Shown here piece by piece: positions 10,701 through 22,297 of a stretch of DNA of 64,000 nucleotides. Where the stretch lies: the NCBI RefSeq assembly GCF_000143415.4, contig NW_003314309.1, positions 1,177,199-1,241,198 of the forward strand, read 5' to 3'. Position numbers and translations under genes: made by a program. A model generated the notes under the pieces. The model did no database searches. It was given only the letters and a program-made list of their open reading frames with translations, and was not told where the DNA came from. Source of the stretch: Selaginella moellendorffii. Taxonomy: Eukaryota > Streptophyta > Lycopodiopsida > Selaginellales > Selaginellaceae. Numbering within the stretch: the stretch's first letter is position 1; every line of letters starts with the position of its first letter.

Positions 10701-11703
10701 AACCGATTGATATAAATTCCTAATTTCAATATCTAATTTTTTTACTTTGTTTTTTGCGAATTTAACTTGTCGTTTTTCTTTTTTACGAATGAAGCGTTCG
10801 CTTGATTGAGAGAGAACAATGCGACACTGGAATGGATGCTGAATCTGAGATGTTACACAAGCAAGAATATGGTTGCATTGTTGTGAGGTCATCACCAGCA
10901 GCTGGAACTTGAGCCTCTTGCCACCATCTGTCGTGGTGGAAAGTCTGTCGGCATTATGGATCGCGCTCTTTTCTTCTTTTTTGAAGCTAGCATTAAAGCT
11001 AGCATGAAACCTGAGGAGAATGACCAAGGAAAACAAGTCTCCCGAGTTCCAACCTCCGTCACCAGGTTGATGGAATTCCTGTTCAGTTTGGGAAGACGAC
11101 CTCTCCAGTAGTCGGCCGGGTATCGTTTACCACGTCTTCTATCAAGATAATCCTCTTGACACAATCGAGCGCTGCGGGTGGCTAAGCTCGAGATGAGAAG
11201 AACCTCTTTCAGAAATTGGTCTTCGTTTGAGAGCATCTAGTTCTATCAAAAGGTTTGCATAGCTCGGACGGAGGAATCACACTTACGTACGCGATGGAAA
11301 AGAATGCGTCTCCACAGCTGTTTATCTTGACACGGATGCTCAATATTTGAAAATATACCTTACAACGACGTGATGAGCTTGGGAGATAAAACATCACTAC
11401 CGTATGATCGATCTCGCAGAGCAAAGAACGAGGAACGACTTTGCAGCATGCCATTTTTCTCGTACTTGATTTGCTGGAGCAGCCTTCTTTGTAGACCCCA
11501 TCGATGCAGGAGAGACTTTTAAGATGGACCCGAGCAACACCATCGCAAAGTTAAGGAAAAAAAACCTGTATTTCATAACAAAAATCTTCCACTCACGAGC
11601 ACTTTGTTCTCTACAAGCTCTCTGGCTATTGCCACGAATCTCACCTTTGTACAGATAACAATTCATCCTATCCTATAAAATATGGAAAAGATAGAAGAAG
11701 AGC
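10701..11703 (-). other. Possible further exons on the minus strand, unresolved
   Basis: Several minus-strand open stretches of normal composition (10892-11236, 11397-11666) with splice-like borders lie downstream of the gene starting at 12784. They may be its 3' exons or a second small gene. I could not join them in frame and recognise no domain. Confidence 0.3.
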
Positions 11704-12784
11704 TCAAAAAAACTCACCACAATGCCTACCATCTGTGCTCGTATTCCTGCTTGTTCCATTCATCTCTTGCGGTTGGCTGTTGCCTTGAGCTTCCTTGCGG
11801 CCAGTTGTTTGAGTAATTGTTGCTGGTTTTGGGCCTCCATACTCCTGATCCATCAAAACGTCAGCTTGAGATGCGAAAACCTTGAGCTCCATACCTGTCT
11901 TGTACGAGTTTTCTTGCCAGTGTCTCGAGTTCCTGGCACCGCTGTTCCTCCAGCTCGAAGAGGAAGGCTGATTGTAGCGATTCTCCCAGCCTCTACACCG
12001 CTGCCGGTCTTGGAAAGCATCTCTGTCACCGCTTCGCCATGGATTGGCTTGGAAAGCATCCCTGTCACTGCTTCGCCATGGATTTGGCTGAGAATGCTGC
12101 TGCTTCTCGGGACTGGGCGGGAGGTCCCATCCCGTCGGAGGCAACGTTACCTCTTCTCTTGACTCGTTCGCCTGCGCGAAAGTACTGTCGAGCTTTCGTC
12201 GGCCATACTTTCCACCCTTGCGACGAGTGTTGGCCCTGTTGTCCGCCTCGACGATAAAAGCCCAGGCCTCGGCAGCTTCCTTGGACAACTTGCCTGGTTT
12301 CGTGTTCCAATCGATCTTCTCGTTGAAAACGTCCGGCTTGAGAGACGGGACGTTGCATGGCAGGTTTAAGTCCCTCGCACGCTTACGTTCCCTTGAAAAC
12401 TGTAGAGCCTCCAGAGCTCCAGAGTCGTCCCACTGCATGACATTGTCAATCTCGGGAAGGTATAGAGCAGCAGAAGAAGCATCCCATCCCCACCAGTCGT
12501 CTGCCAAAACAGAAAAAACAAAGACCGATCATCTCCGGATGCGAAAGAGAGAGAAAAATATCTAGGATCTAGAAGGACAACACAAACCATGATCATGAAT
12601 CTAGCACGGGAAGGAAAAGAAATGTAGGCTTTGGCGATGAATCGTAGGAGGAAACCATCGAATTGGGGCATCTAATCTATAGAACAAAAGAGGACATTGG
12701 AGAATCGCTGGCGCTCATACCACTTTCCACAGGCGCAGGGTAATCCGACCATCCTACCGCGTCCCCGGCGCTCTGATCCGCCAT
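11704..12784 (-). CDS. Unknown Trp/Asp-rich hydrophilic protein (3' end uncertain)
   Basis: Exon 1 (12784-12721) encodes MADQSAGDAVGWSDYPAPVE and exon 2 begins at 12500 after a 220-bp intron; the junction reads S-D-D-W-W-G-W-D in frame. The protein is polar, with a basic centre (ANTRRKGGKYGRRKL) and two near-identical 12-residue tandem repeats, NPWRSSDRDAFQ and NPWRSGDRDAFQ. That composition suggests a disordered nuclear or RNA-related protein, which is inference only. I do not recognise the family. The frame ends near 11704, but a further donor (GTGAGT at about 11720) suggests that more exons follow. Confidence 0.55.
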
Positions 12785-13458
12785 TCCTGGCCCTGGCGGG
12801 GCATTCAGCTGCGCGGCGCCGCCCTAGTGCCACCCCGCCGCTCCATCTCCTCCAAAGAAGAAGCAATAGGGCTAGAAAATGGAGAAGAGCTCCTCTTTGT
12901 TAAAATCTCTTGTAAATCTTTCGTTGTAAATCTTTGTAAATCTTTCCTCGGTTTTTATCCGGTGGTCTCGTCAAGGCGACACAGATTTTCTCATGGTACC
13001 ATCCTTCTCCATCGAGTGGTGTGACAAGTGGCCACGTGGCGGGAAAAAGCTAGGGCTTGAATGGTCAGCGGTCTCAGGTTCTAGTCTCGTGGTCGCCCAC
13101 TTTTTTGTCCTTGCAAGCCATTTGTTTAGCCTGTCGAGAAGTAAATGCGCAGGGGCCGGCGTTAGGGTTCTTGGATCTTCTCTCTCTCTCTCCTCTCTCT
13201 CTCTCACGGTCAAGGTCAGCCGCTCCGGGCGATCGATCCATCGCTTTCACGCGTTGTGCTACCGTTGCGCGGGATTCGGCGGTGAGTGCCAGTCCATGGA
13301 TCGATTTGTCAAGACGGAGCTCGCGATTCCGATACTTTATCATTCTTGCGCCTTGGCGGCATGGGGGATGACGATCGTCCACAGTATCGATCGTGCTGGG
13401 GACGGCTGGATTGTCTGCTTGTAGGGATCCACATTGGCGCCAGGATTTTGGGGCCGCC
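12785..13458. promoter_or_regulatory. Divergent promoter region with a CT tract
   Basis: The start codons of the unknown minus-strand gene (12784) and the U-box gene (13459) face away from each other 674 bp apart, so their promoters share this DNA. A (CT)n pyrimidine tract at about 13180-13205 probably lies in the U-box 5' leader. Confidence 0.5.
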
Positions 13459-15884
13459 ATGGAGAATGGGACGCTCCTGGTGGACATCGCGCTCTCCATC
13501 CGTATGATCATTCATATGTGCGAGAGTGCCAAGTCGCAGCAGGGGAATTGCTTGGTCCTGGCAGCGCAGCTGCGGCTTCTCAAGCAGCTCTTTGATGAGC
13601 TCCGGCAGTCCAAGTTCCCGCTGTCCGACGCCACGATCGAGGCGTTTGGATCGCTCCAGTCGGCGCTCCAGGGGGCCAAGGAAGTTCTTGGGCAATGCAG
13701 CAAAGGAAGCAAGATCTACTCGGTAAGCTTCTCTTTGGGAAAGAAAATGGCACTGAAGTGTTTACTTTGGTTTGTCTCCTAGTTCTTGAAAAGTCCTCAA
13801 TGCGTGGACCAGTTCCAAGAGCTGAGCGCGGAGATCGAGACCATCCTTTCGGCGTCGCGACTAGTTTTGCCGAGAGTATCGAAGCAAGTCCAGTGCATGG
13901 TACGCACAGCCATGCTCTCGACAATCTCAAACTTATATTTTTGCTTTGTTGTTTCTTGTGCAACTTCCAGGCGGAGAACTGTGTCCTCGAGTTAAGAAAG
14001 GCAAGTTACTCCAAGGACGTGCTCGAAGAACAGATAAGACAAGAGATCGAGGCGCTGCTGTGCGATCACAGGGAAGGCAGGAAGGCCAGTCGTGAGAAGC
14101 TGGATAAGCTAGCTGGGTGCCTGGGAATCACCACCAAGGAACAGATATCTGAAGAGCTCAACGCGTTAGAGAAGGATCGAGGTGAGGCCGGGAGGAACAA
14201 AGACAAGCTGGAGGAAGAGTTTATCGACCAGGTGATATCACTCTTCATGCAGCTGGCCGAAGACAATTTCGACGATGGGGATGTCAAGGGTGAGACGCAG
14301 TCACAGGAGGTGCAAATCCCGGCAGACTTTCGATGCCCTCTGTCGCTGGAGCTTATGTATGACCCCGTAATCGTGGCTTCCGGACAGACTTATGAGAGGG
14401 CCTACATTCAGCACTGGTTGGATCAAGGGAACACTCGGTGTCCCAAGACAGGGAAACCGTTGGCACACATCAATCTCATACCGAACTATACCGTTAAGGC
14501 GTTGATAGCGAGCTGGTGCCAGACAAACGACGTTCCTTTGCCGAAAGTGGATGCTGTCAAGTCTACAAACTGGCTGCCACCAACGTTTTCCGAGGCAGAA
14601 GAGGCACGAGAGGATACCTCGGTCATTCCCAGTGGTCTGGATACTGACTGTGAGGAACGTAGCTCGGACCACGGTAGCTCGACTGGTATTGTCAGTGGCC
14701 GCAGAAAAGACAAAGATGATGTTTATGAGAAAAGGATGCCGAGCGGGCCTGTGATGAGAGTGAGATCCTCCAGCACGTACAGTAGCGAACTGTCTGGTGA
14801 AGTGGAGGCCCTGGGATTGTCACCGTCACGCAACAGTCCGGATCACTTTCCCATCTTCACGAGGCAAATGCAGTCGTCAAAGCAGAAAGAAAGGAAGAGC
14901 TATAAGAGCGTCTACGCAGGAGGTGATAAGGTAGCTGACGCTGGCATTGAACGGCTCGTTCAGAACCTGGCCTCTACGGACTTGGAGGCGCAGAGAAGTG
15001 CCGCTTCTGAGTTACGTGTGATGACCAAGAACAGTATCGAGGACAGAAACAGGATCGCCCATGCAGGAGGCATCACTCCCCTCATCGCTCTTCTTTCGTC
15101 CGGAGACGCACAGACTCAAGAGAACGCTGTAACCGCACTGCTGAACTTGTCTCTCAACGAGCACAACAAAGCCGAGATCGCCGAGGCTGGAGCGATTGAC
15201 CCGCTGATTGACGTCCTCAAGTCTGGGACCAGTGACGCGAGAGAAAATGCGGCAGCCACGCTTTGCAGTATTTCTGTGGAAGACTACAAGGAAAAAATCG
15301 GTGCTCGTGGCGCCATACCTCTACTGGTCGACTTGCTGAGAACTGGCACCCCACGGGGGAAAAAAGACGCAGCGTTAGCGCTACACAACCTTTCCTTGTT
15401 CCGGGAGAACAAGGTGAGGATAGTAGCGGCAGGAGGAGTGAAGCCACTGATAAATCTCATCTGCGAGCCGAGGATGGGAATGGTGGACAGGGCGGTTGAC
15501 GTGCTGGTAACGCTGTCGAGCATTCCCGAGGGGAGAATGGCCATCGGGGAAGAGGGAGGGATTCCTCCGCTGGTGGAAGTTGTGGAAGCTGGCTCGCCGC
15601 TCGCCAAAGAACGCGCTGCGGCCGCGCTCCTGCAATTGTGCACCAACAATCCCAAGTACAGGAGGACGACTTTGCAAGAGGGTGCTCTTCCTCCGCTATA
15701 TATTCTTTCACAAATTGGAACTTCTCGAGCAAAAGAAAAGGTCCGTCTTTTTTCTTCTTCTCTTTTCTTTTCTTCTTACTTTCCTTCTTTTTCTGTTTTG
15801 ACTCTTTTGTAGGCCGCTGGTATCCTTCGTCTTTTCAGGGAGCAGCGTCAAGCAAGCATGAGCCGTAGGAATAGGCATATGTAG
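13459..15884 (+). CDS. U-box/ARM-repeat E3 ubiquitin ligase (PUB13/SPL11 type)
   Basis: Four exons (13459-13722, 13783-13899, 13971-15740, 15813-15884) give 740 residues exactly in frame; the start has a strong GCCGCCATGG context. Layout: U-box N-terminal helical domain (about 1-230), U-box (about 243-310, IPADFRCPLSLELMYDPVIV and GQTYERAYIQHWLDQG), Ser-rich linker, then armadillo repeats (about 450-735, for example NAVTALLNLSLNEHNKAEIA). The U-box binds E2 enzymes and the ARM array binds substrates. Arabidopsis relatives (PUB12-14) and rice SPL11 regulate immune receptors and cell death; a role here is inferred from family only. The last exon adds a short tail, SRRNRHM. Its 3' end lies 84 bp from that of the convergent gene. 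Confidence 0.93.
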
Positions 15885-15968
15885 TGCCAATGACGCAAAG
15901 GTACTACAATAGAACTTTTGCATCATACACTTGTTTCCTTGGTTTTAATTTTCATCGAAACGTTTTAG

Positions 15969-17247
15969 CTATTTCTTCTTCTTCGGTGGCTCAGCCTTTG
16001 GTGCCGCTGCTGGGGATAGCTCCTGAAACTTCTGTACGAGTGCTTGCTCTCGCTGGCTATACTCCTCCGCTAGCTGCTGCTTTGCAACCTCCATCTTCTC
16101 GCGGACTACAAACTCCACTGCTTCTTCGAGTGTCTGTGGCTTTCTCTTACGCTCTTCGGCCAGTCTCAAAGCTTCTGCCGCCGCCGCTGCCTCCGCTGCT
16201 GCCTGGGCTGACGCGTCTTGTCTGGCTTTCTCTTCCGCTTCAGCCGCTGCCTTCGCTGCTGCCTTTGCTGCCTGCGAGAGAAACAGAAACAGTACTTCGG
16301 GTCTTTCTTTCTAGGTAGTATAGAAGGTTTCTTACGAGGGCAGCTTCGTATTCCTCGGTGATCAAGGACTCCGACAAAGGTAAGACCAGAGCTGTTTCAA
16401 TGTGCACAGTCTCTGACTTTGTTACATGGCAGTGCTCCTTGTTAAAGCAGTAGGCGTAGAGGAAGTAGTGCTGGAAAAATCTGGAGAGCCCTGGCTGAGT
16501 GGTAAGTTTCTCAAGTTTTAGTTTTCTTGTTCGTTAAAGCACTGTAGACATCGTTCATGAAGTTCATAATACTAACTTTGAGGTTGTGCTCACGTTGAGG
16601 TGAAAAACTCGGTTGCCTTTTGGACGTCCACTTGAGTGGTAAAGGACGGGTTCTCGTTCCCGCACTCGCGGCAGCTGAGAAACATCATCTTGTCCTGGAA
16701 AGCCGTCTGTGCCTCGTCAAACGAGCCGTTCCCTGCACTTCAGTCGAAGGTAAATCCTCTAGAAATTCGCTGCCATTTCTTACTCTTGACAATGTCTAGC
16801 ATGTCCAGGCCCAGAGCATACAGCTGAAGAGTTTGGTCTGCGCTGAACCCAATCTCTTGCGAGAACCTGTTCCAACCTTTTTATCCTTCTTTCTCGAAAA
16901 GGTAGGCACTTACATTATGATCCCCAGGCAATAATCGAGGACAAACGCATTCCTGGCTTTTATCTTGTAGTCGTCCAGCATGAGGATCGTGGCGAGACAT
17001 CTGTGTGTCAAGCACAGTGGATCAGCACTGACAGTTCGCTGATAGAAATAGAGGTAACTTTCCTTTTTCTTTTTGTTCTTTTTGGTTTTATCCTTTGTGA
17101 GACGCAGCGATTGAGTACTTGCGTTGCAGCCTCTTCGACGCTGCTAGATGCGAAGGCGAGCACCTGGTTGAGCTGGTCGAGCGAGAATTCGCGCGAAAAC
17201 GATCCGTCCTCCCGCGGCACTGCTGGAGTTTCTTCCGCGTTCTCCAT
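15969..17247 (-). CDS. CFAP119/CCDC189-like flagellar protein (tentative)
   Basis: Six exons on the minus strand (17247-17104, 17038-16914, 16866-16784, 16732-16594, 16480-16336, 16271-15969) join to 939 bp, 312 residues, in frame throughout. The middle has the pattern FVLDYCLGIIMFSQEIGFSA, then a segment FFQHYFLYAYCFNKE. The last third is an Ala/Glu/Lys coiled coil ending PKAEPPKKKK. The order of a helical domain, FFxHYxLY segment and charged tail resembles cilia- and flagella-associated protein 119, found in organisms with motile cilia. That matching is from memory and not certain. An earlier GTG at 17277 is not used as start. Confidence 0.55.
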
Positions 17248-17458
17248 TGGCGTGGTAAAAGGCCTAACCGCTGCCACGGTGGCGTGATCTTGGACGAACT
17301 TTGGCTTCCATGGAATAACGAGAGACCAAACTCTTATTCTCTTTGGCTAGATTTTGGCGTCCCATTTCAGATTAATAGTTCCTGGGAGATGAGAGAGCGA
17401 GAGAGAAGAAAGGGGACAAAAAGAAAACATCAAAACAACACAGGCACCGTCTTCTTTG

Positions 17459-18850
17459 TCACTCGGGCTTTTGGGGAAGGATTTCTTCTTCCGGCTGCTT
17501 GTCGTGATTAAAGCGGACGACGATGCAGCTGACGTTGTCCATGCTTCCTTTTTTTATCGCTGCTTGCGTTAGTCTCTTGGCTGCCGACTCGGGATCCATC
17601 AGCGACTTGACAAGCATCACGGCTTCCTAAAGACAAAAAAACACCACATACCGAGTATACTTCAGACTTTTGGCCTGAAGGGATTGAAACAAAAAAAAAG
17701 AAGAAGAACAAAACTCCACCTGATTCGTGACCACGTCCCATAGGCCGTCGCTGGCGATCACGAAAAACTCCACATCTTCCGTTATCACCTCCTCCTAAAA
17801 TAAAGAGAGCTTACAATCGACGACTTCCTAAAAACAGCTTCGAACCTTTATCTCTGGAATGGCAACAACGAATTGCTTCAAGAGCCTGTCTCCAAACGCT
17901 CGTGAAACTGCCAGGACGCCTCCCACACGCCAGGTGCCTGTTAGCACACACATAAGCTGGCGTGTCAGAACAAAGCACTCAAACCTGCGTGTAAAAACAT
18001 AGAAAAAAGAGGCTCCACTTACCAGCCCACGTTACAAATCCTCCCGCACTCTCAATCCGTTCCTTCTCGTCTAGTCTGCTTGGTTTGTGATCGATTGACA
18101 GCGGCACGGCTGAAGAATGAAACACATTTCCGAAAGATAAGAGAAAAGAAGAAGGAAAAGAAAAAAAGAAAAGAGGAGAAAATGAAGTGATGATCTTTAC
18201 CTTCGCCAGCCCTGCTCATTACTGCTCTCGAGTCTCCAACATTGGCGACAATGAGCTGATTGCCAACCAGTAGTGCAGTGGAAGCCGTGGTTCCAGCGTC
18301 TCTGAACTGGTCCTTCTCGTCTTTTAGATAGTCATCGTCTGTTTGCTTGTAGGTGTCAGCTGCAGGAAAACAAGGACACACTTGGCACCTCAAGAGAAAG
18401 AAGATAAACGATCATATACCGATTGCAAACTTGATGTCGCTTGTGAATTGAGGATGGCTGATCACATTCTGGAAGAGGTTCTTCTTTACAAACTCGGCAG
18501 CTCGAGGCCCTCCGTGTCCTAGGACAACACCAAGCAAACTATGACATTACCACACGCTAGAAACAGCACACAAACACATAGCTCGTACCGTCAAACACTC
18601 CAAAGAGCCCGACTTCCTGACCATCAACTTTGGCTATCCTGGCTTCAATGAAATCCTCCATCGACGCTCTTTTCCCGCACTGCCCGCAGTACCCAAACGA
18701 GAAACGTCTATCTTCACTGAACAACAAGAACCGGAGTTTAGTTTCCTAGACCAAAAAAACAAAAAACAAAAAAACACAAAAAGAAATAATAGAAGAAAGA
18801 GAGTACCTGAAGCCACCGCCACTGAAATTCTCCTTCCAAGGCCCATTCAT
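17459..18850 (-). CDS. PP2C-family protein phosphatase
   Basis: Eight exons (18850-18807, 18716-18589, 18518-18420, 18359-18201, 18109-18023, 17937-17846, 17794-17720, 17626-17459) join to 852 bp, 283 residues. It dephosphorylates Ser/Thr residues using two Mn/Mg ions. All PP2C motifs are present: ASMEDF with Glu35 and Asp36, FDGHGG with Asp57, [39 protein letters not shown] and DNVSCIVV. It has no long N-terminal extension, transit peptide or membrane span, so it is a short soluble plant PP2C, probably clade F-like. The start at 18850 gives [14 protein letters not shown] just before the catalytic domain. Confidence 0.93.
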
Positions 18851-19703
18851 GATGCGAGAGGACGAGTTTCTCAACTCAGGCTGTCATAATCCCAAAAGAA
18901 TGCTCTCCCTGCATATATACGTTTTTTTTTCACGACCATCGAATCAGAGGCTCTACACTCCCGCTGCTCGCATTCTCACGAAAAATCCCTCTCAGCAACT
19001 TCCACGATAACTTCCATAATTCTCTTTGAAGAACAAAATAAGAACCAACAGAGAGGAAAAAAAAAATGAATAGATAAAAAAAAACTTGGCGAAGAAGCAC
19101 CAAACCAAAAGAAAGAAACGCTAGAAACGCGCAAGCAACGCTCTTGCTCCTCTTGCTACAGACCTAATCTCCAGCCATGGCGATTTCTAGGGCCACATAC
19201 CTCGAAATTGAGCTGACTAGGGCTCTTGCCGCGGGGAAATCCGAGCGAGAATGGATTGGATCACAACACTCTCGATCTAAGCCCGCGAATCGCCCGGCGC
19301 CGCATTGCTCTTGCGTCCTCTTGCTCCACTCGAGGCAGGCGAACAGGGGAGGAAAAGAATGGGGGAAGCGAAGATAGAAGAGAAGGAAAAAAAGAATTAA
19401 CACACACTACCTATACATCTACGAATACAATGTATATCCAGCCATGGTTTCCAGTTTAATCCCCACCGACACGTGGCGGTATTTCCAGGTGGACCCTCTC
19501 ACGAAACTTCCATGAAAGGATTACAGCAATCCAAAAAATCATCGCATCCATCTCTCTCGAAACTTCACACCCAAAAGAATATAAAATTTACAGCAATTTT
19601 CTCGCCAGCATTTTTTCTCCCTGTTCTTCGATCGATTCTTTTCTTCGTCATTCTATCAGCTTTGATCTTCTCGTCTCGCAAGTTTCTGAGCAGCGCCACA
19701 CCA
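18851..19703. other. Spacer between two minus-strand genes
   Basis: It holds the PP2C upstream region and the 3' flank of the kinase gene. A 66-codon open frame at 19177 on + begins with a good ATG but matches nothing known. Confidence 0.45.
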
Positions 19704-21044
19704 CTATCCATCGTGATCGTCAGCTTTGATCTTCTCGTCTCGCACTTTCTTGAGCAGCTCCACCACTTTGATCATGCTGGGACGATTCTCGGGGCTCGTT
19801 TGCGAGCACCACTGAGCCACTTGAACGACCTGTTTGAGCTCCACCTCGTTGAAGTTCCCGCTGAGCTTTGGATCCGCGATATCATCCAGCCTTCCCTCGT
19901 AGATCATTGGAGTCGCCCACTCGACTATACTTTGCTTGACACTGCCACTGCTCTTGACGTCGATACTATCGCTGCTTGTGATCTTATCACCACTGCTGCT
20001 GCTGTTGGTCTTATCACCGCTGCTGCTTTTGCTGTTCACGCTTTTAGCGCTCGCGGAAAATCCCTGCTTTTCCACTGGCTTTCTACCGCTCACCAGCTCG
20101 AGGAGCAAAACTCCAAAGCTGTAAACGTCGCTCTTTTCTGACAGCTTACCATCCCCTGGAGTCGCGTGGTCCGGTGGAAAATACCCCATGGCCCCAGCAT
20201 TTACAGTGCTCGTCTCTGGCACAAGCTCCGCGAATCCAAAGTCCGCTACCTGTGCTTCGAACTCCGCATTGAGGAGCACATTGCTGCTCTTCAAATCCCC
20301 ATGGATGATGTGAGGCGTTGCGTGGTGGTGCAAGTACCTGGATAGATTCGTGCGAAACTTAGTTCTTGGTAGCAAAGGAAAAAGATGGAATCGAAAAACT
20401 TACGCTAGAGCTTCGGCAGAGCCAATGGCGATGTTCATCCTTCTTTCCCAGTCGAGGTTTGACTCCGCGGCCAAGTGTCCGTGTAAATGCGCTGACAAGC
20501 TTAAGTTCGGCATGTAGTTGTACACCAAAAGACGCTCTTTGCCTTCGGCGCAATAACCACGCAAGCTCAGTAAATTCTTGTGACGGACTCTTCCCAGGAT
20601 CTCGACCTCCACAGCAAAGTCAATCTCTCGCTTGGAGCTCCACAGCTTTAGTCTTTTCACCGCAATCTGCCAAACACATTAATTTCGTCGCAGTGAATTC
20701 CCCCGCTATGAAGAAGGAAGAGTAAAGGTGTGAACTTTTCTTCTTTTCTTTGCGGCTTACTTGAGATCCATCCCAGAGTTGTCCCCAATACACGCTGCCA
20801 AACCTTCCCTCCCCGAGTTTGTTGTCGTAATTGAAATTGTTGCTCGCGTTCTGGAGCTCCTTGAGCGAAAACAATCTCCACCCGGCATCCTGCGACCTGG
20901 AAGTGAAAGAGATCCAATCAAGTAAGAAATGAAGGACTCTGGCTTCCTCGTATCCAACACCAATCCAAAACGCGAGAGAGCTCGACAACAGAAGTACCTG
21001 TCGGCAGAGGTTCTAGCTCGAAAGCAGCTCTTGAAAAAGACCAT
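19704..21044 (-). CDS. Receptor-like cytoplasmic kinase, PTI-like (At3g15890 type)
   Basis: Four exons (21044-20998, 20896-20761, 20666-20404, 20337-19704) give 359 residues in frame. The short N-terminus MVFFKSCFRARTSADR leads into a Ser/Thr/Tyr kinase domain and there is no membrane span. Seen: glycine loop GEGRFGSVYWG, catalytic Lys65 in IAVKRLK, HGD at 161-163 in place of HRD (a non-RD kinase) and DFG at 181-183. The run WGQLWDGSQIAVKRLK is typical of the Arabidopsis At3g15890 group. An unusual Ser-rich insert with SSGDK repeats (about residues 241-284) sits between SGRKPVEK and the last third of the domain. Cys7 could be acylated for membrane binding, which is inference. Confidence 0.9.
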
Positions 21045-21530
21045 CCTGCCGGATCCAGGCTTTTACAAGCTCCGGCTCCTCATTCTCCAATTCCCATTCA
21101 TCGCCCTCTTCGAATTCCCAGCCGGAGGGATCTCTCTGTCCACGGAAGTTGACAGATCTGGTAAATCTTCCTGGAGCCAAAGGCATATAAGAAAGAAAGA
21201 CAAGAAAGACGAAAGAAAGGAGAGAATGGGGCCAAACCCAAGAGACTGTTTGTGAGTGTAGTACCAGCGCATAGCTTCGCGGCGTCCTTGGCTAGACTTG
21301 GCGGGGGCGCCATCAAAGGCGCCACTAGAAAAGATAGAAATTAGGTGCCAAGCCAGTGTGGAAGACAGAGAAAAAGGGGGAAAGAAAGAGGGAAAAAAGC
21401 GGCAGATTTCTTACTTGACGCTGATGCCGTGACTGCCGTTCCCAGCGCGGATGCCGATGCAGCACCAGCCAGTCAATCTGCCGCGTCGTTCTCTTTTCCC
21501 CTCCATCGCCATCGCCATGTGAAATGCCAG
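21045..21530 (-). other. Kinase 5' leader or separate small spliced gene
   Basis: Upstream of the kinase ATG lie open stretches with splice-like borders. One begins with an ATG near 21518 and reads MAMAMEGKRERRGRLTGW; after a GTAAG donor another reads GAFDGAPAKSSQGRREAMRW. A further stretch reads GWEFEEGDEWELENEEPELV. They may be 5' UTR exons with upstream open frames or a compact independent gene. I could not settle one frame. Confidence 0.3.
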
Positions 21531-21549
21531 GGCCCAGCCCTAAAATAAA

Positions 21550-22126
21550 AGTAAGAACCCTAATGTGCGATGACGTGGCAGAATGGTAGTTTCCATCGGA
21601 TTAAATTTATTCAATTCTTAGCTTTTATTAATACTATTAAATTTATTAATCACATCTTTTCAAAAATCTCATAAACCATTTAATATTGTTATGGTTTAGT
21701 ATTTGTATTATCCAATATACTTAAACAACTTCTCACTTGCATAATATAAAAGATGTTATATTATACTTGACATTTCTATGAAATTATTAATCCAGATTTA
21801 GTTTGCTTCTTAATTTTAAATTAATTATACAAAAATTCAAATATGTGAAAAGTTTCACACTTTATGCGTTTTAATGCTCTTTTCTTATTTACCATATATA
21901 AATTTATTTACCCAATATATACGATAAATATCGGGTACTATCGTATACAATATATTACCGATATTACCCAATACCCAGTATATACCCAATATATCGTATT
22001 TATTTACGCCCAATATCATCTTCCTATATGGTAAATATGAGGAAGACGAGGCTCTGAAGCCGTTACTGGACAACTTCAGGATGTCTACGAACTTCTCTCA
22101 CATTTCTGGATATTACTGAGCAGCAA
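21550..22126. other. AT-rich DNA with repeated TATACCCAATAT words
   Basis: From about 21890 to 22030 the word ACCCAATATA or its complement recurs. It recurs again at 22320-22375, on the other side of the retroelement fragment, which suggests insertion into a simple repeat. Confidence 0.5.
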
Positions 22127-22231
22127 AGGGGACTTCCGCAAGCAAGTGTTTCAGGAATGTCATGAGGGAATTCTTGCTGGACATCCAGGTGTAGCAGCCA
22201 CTACATTGGCAGTTCAAAAGCGTTTCCACTA
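22127..22231 (+). mobile_element. Ty3-type integrase zinc-binding fragment
   Basis: The translation FRKQVFQECHEG, then ILAGHPGVAATTLAVQKR, matches the H-H-C-C entry part of LTR-retrotransposon integrases. Nothing else of the element is adjacent. Confidence 0.6.
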
Positions 22232-22297
22232 GATGTATTCCATTTCCACTGTATATAGTATAGTATAGTATACTGGATACTGGAAATGGAATACATC
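22232..22297. repeat. Inverted repeat, 17-bp perfect arms
   Basis: GATGTATTCCATTTCCA (22232-22248) pairs with TGGAAATGGAATACATC (22281-22297) around a 32-nt TATA-rich loop. It abuts the integrase fragment. Confidence 0.8.

Noticed and set aside
17248-17277. Upstream GTG start for the CFAP119-like gene
   Set aside because: Plant nuclear genes rarely start at GTG, and an in-frame ATG at 17247 gives a sensible N-terminus.
19473-20141. 222-codon plus-strand open frame
   Set aside because: It lies antisense to the last kinase exon; codon pattern and family match support only the minus-strand kinase.
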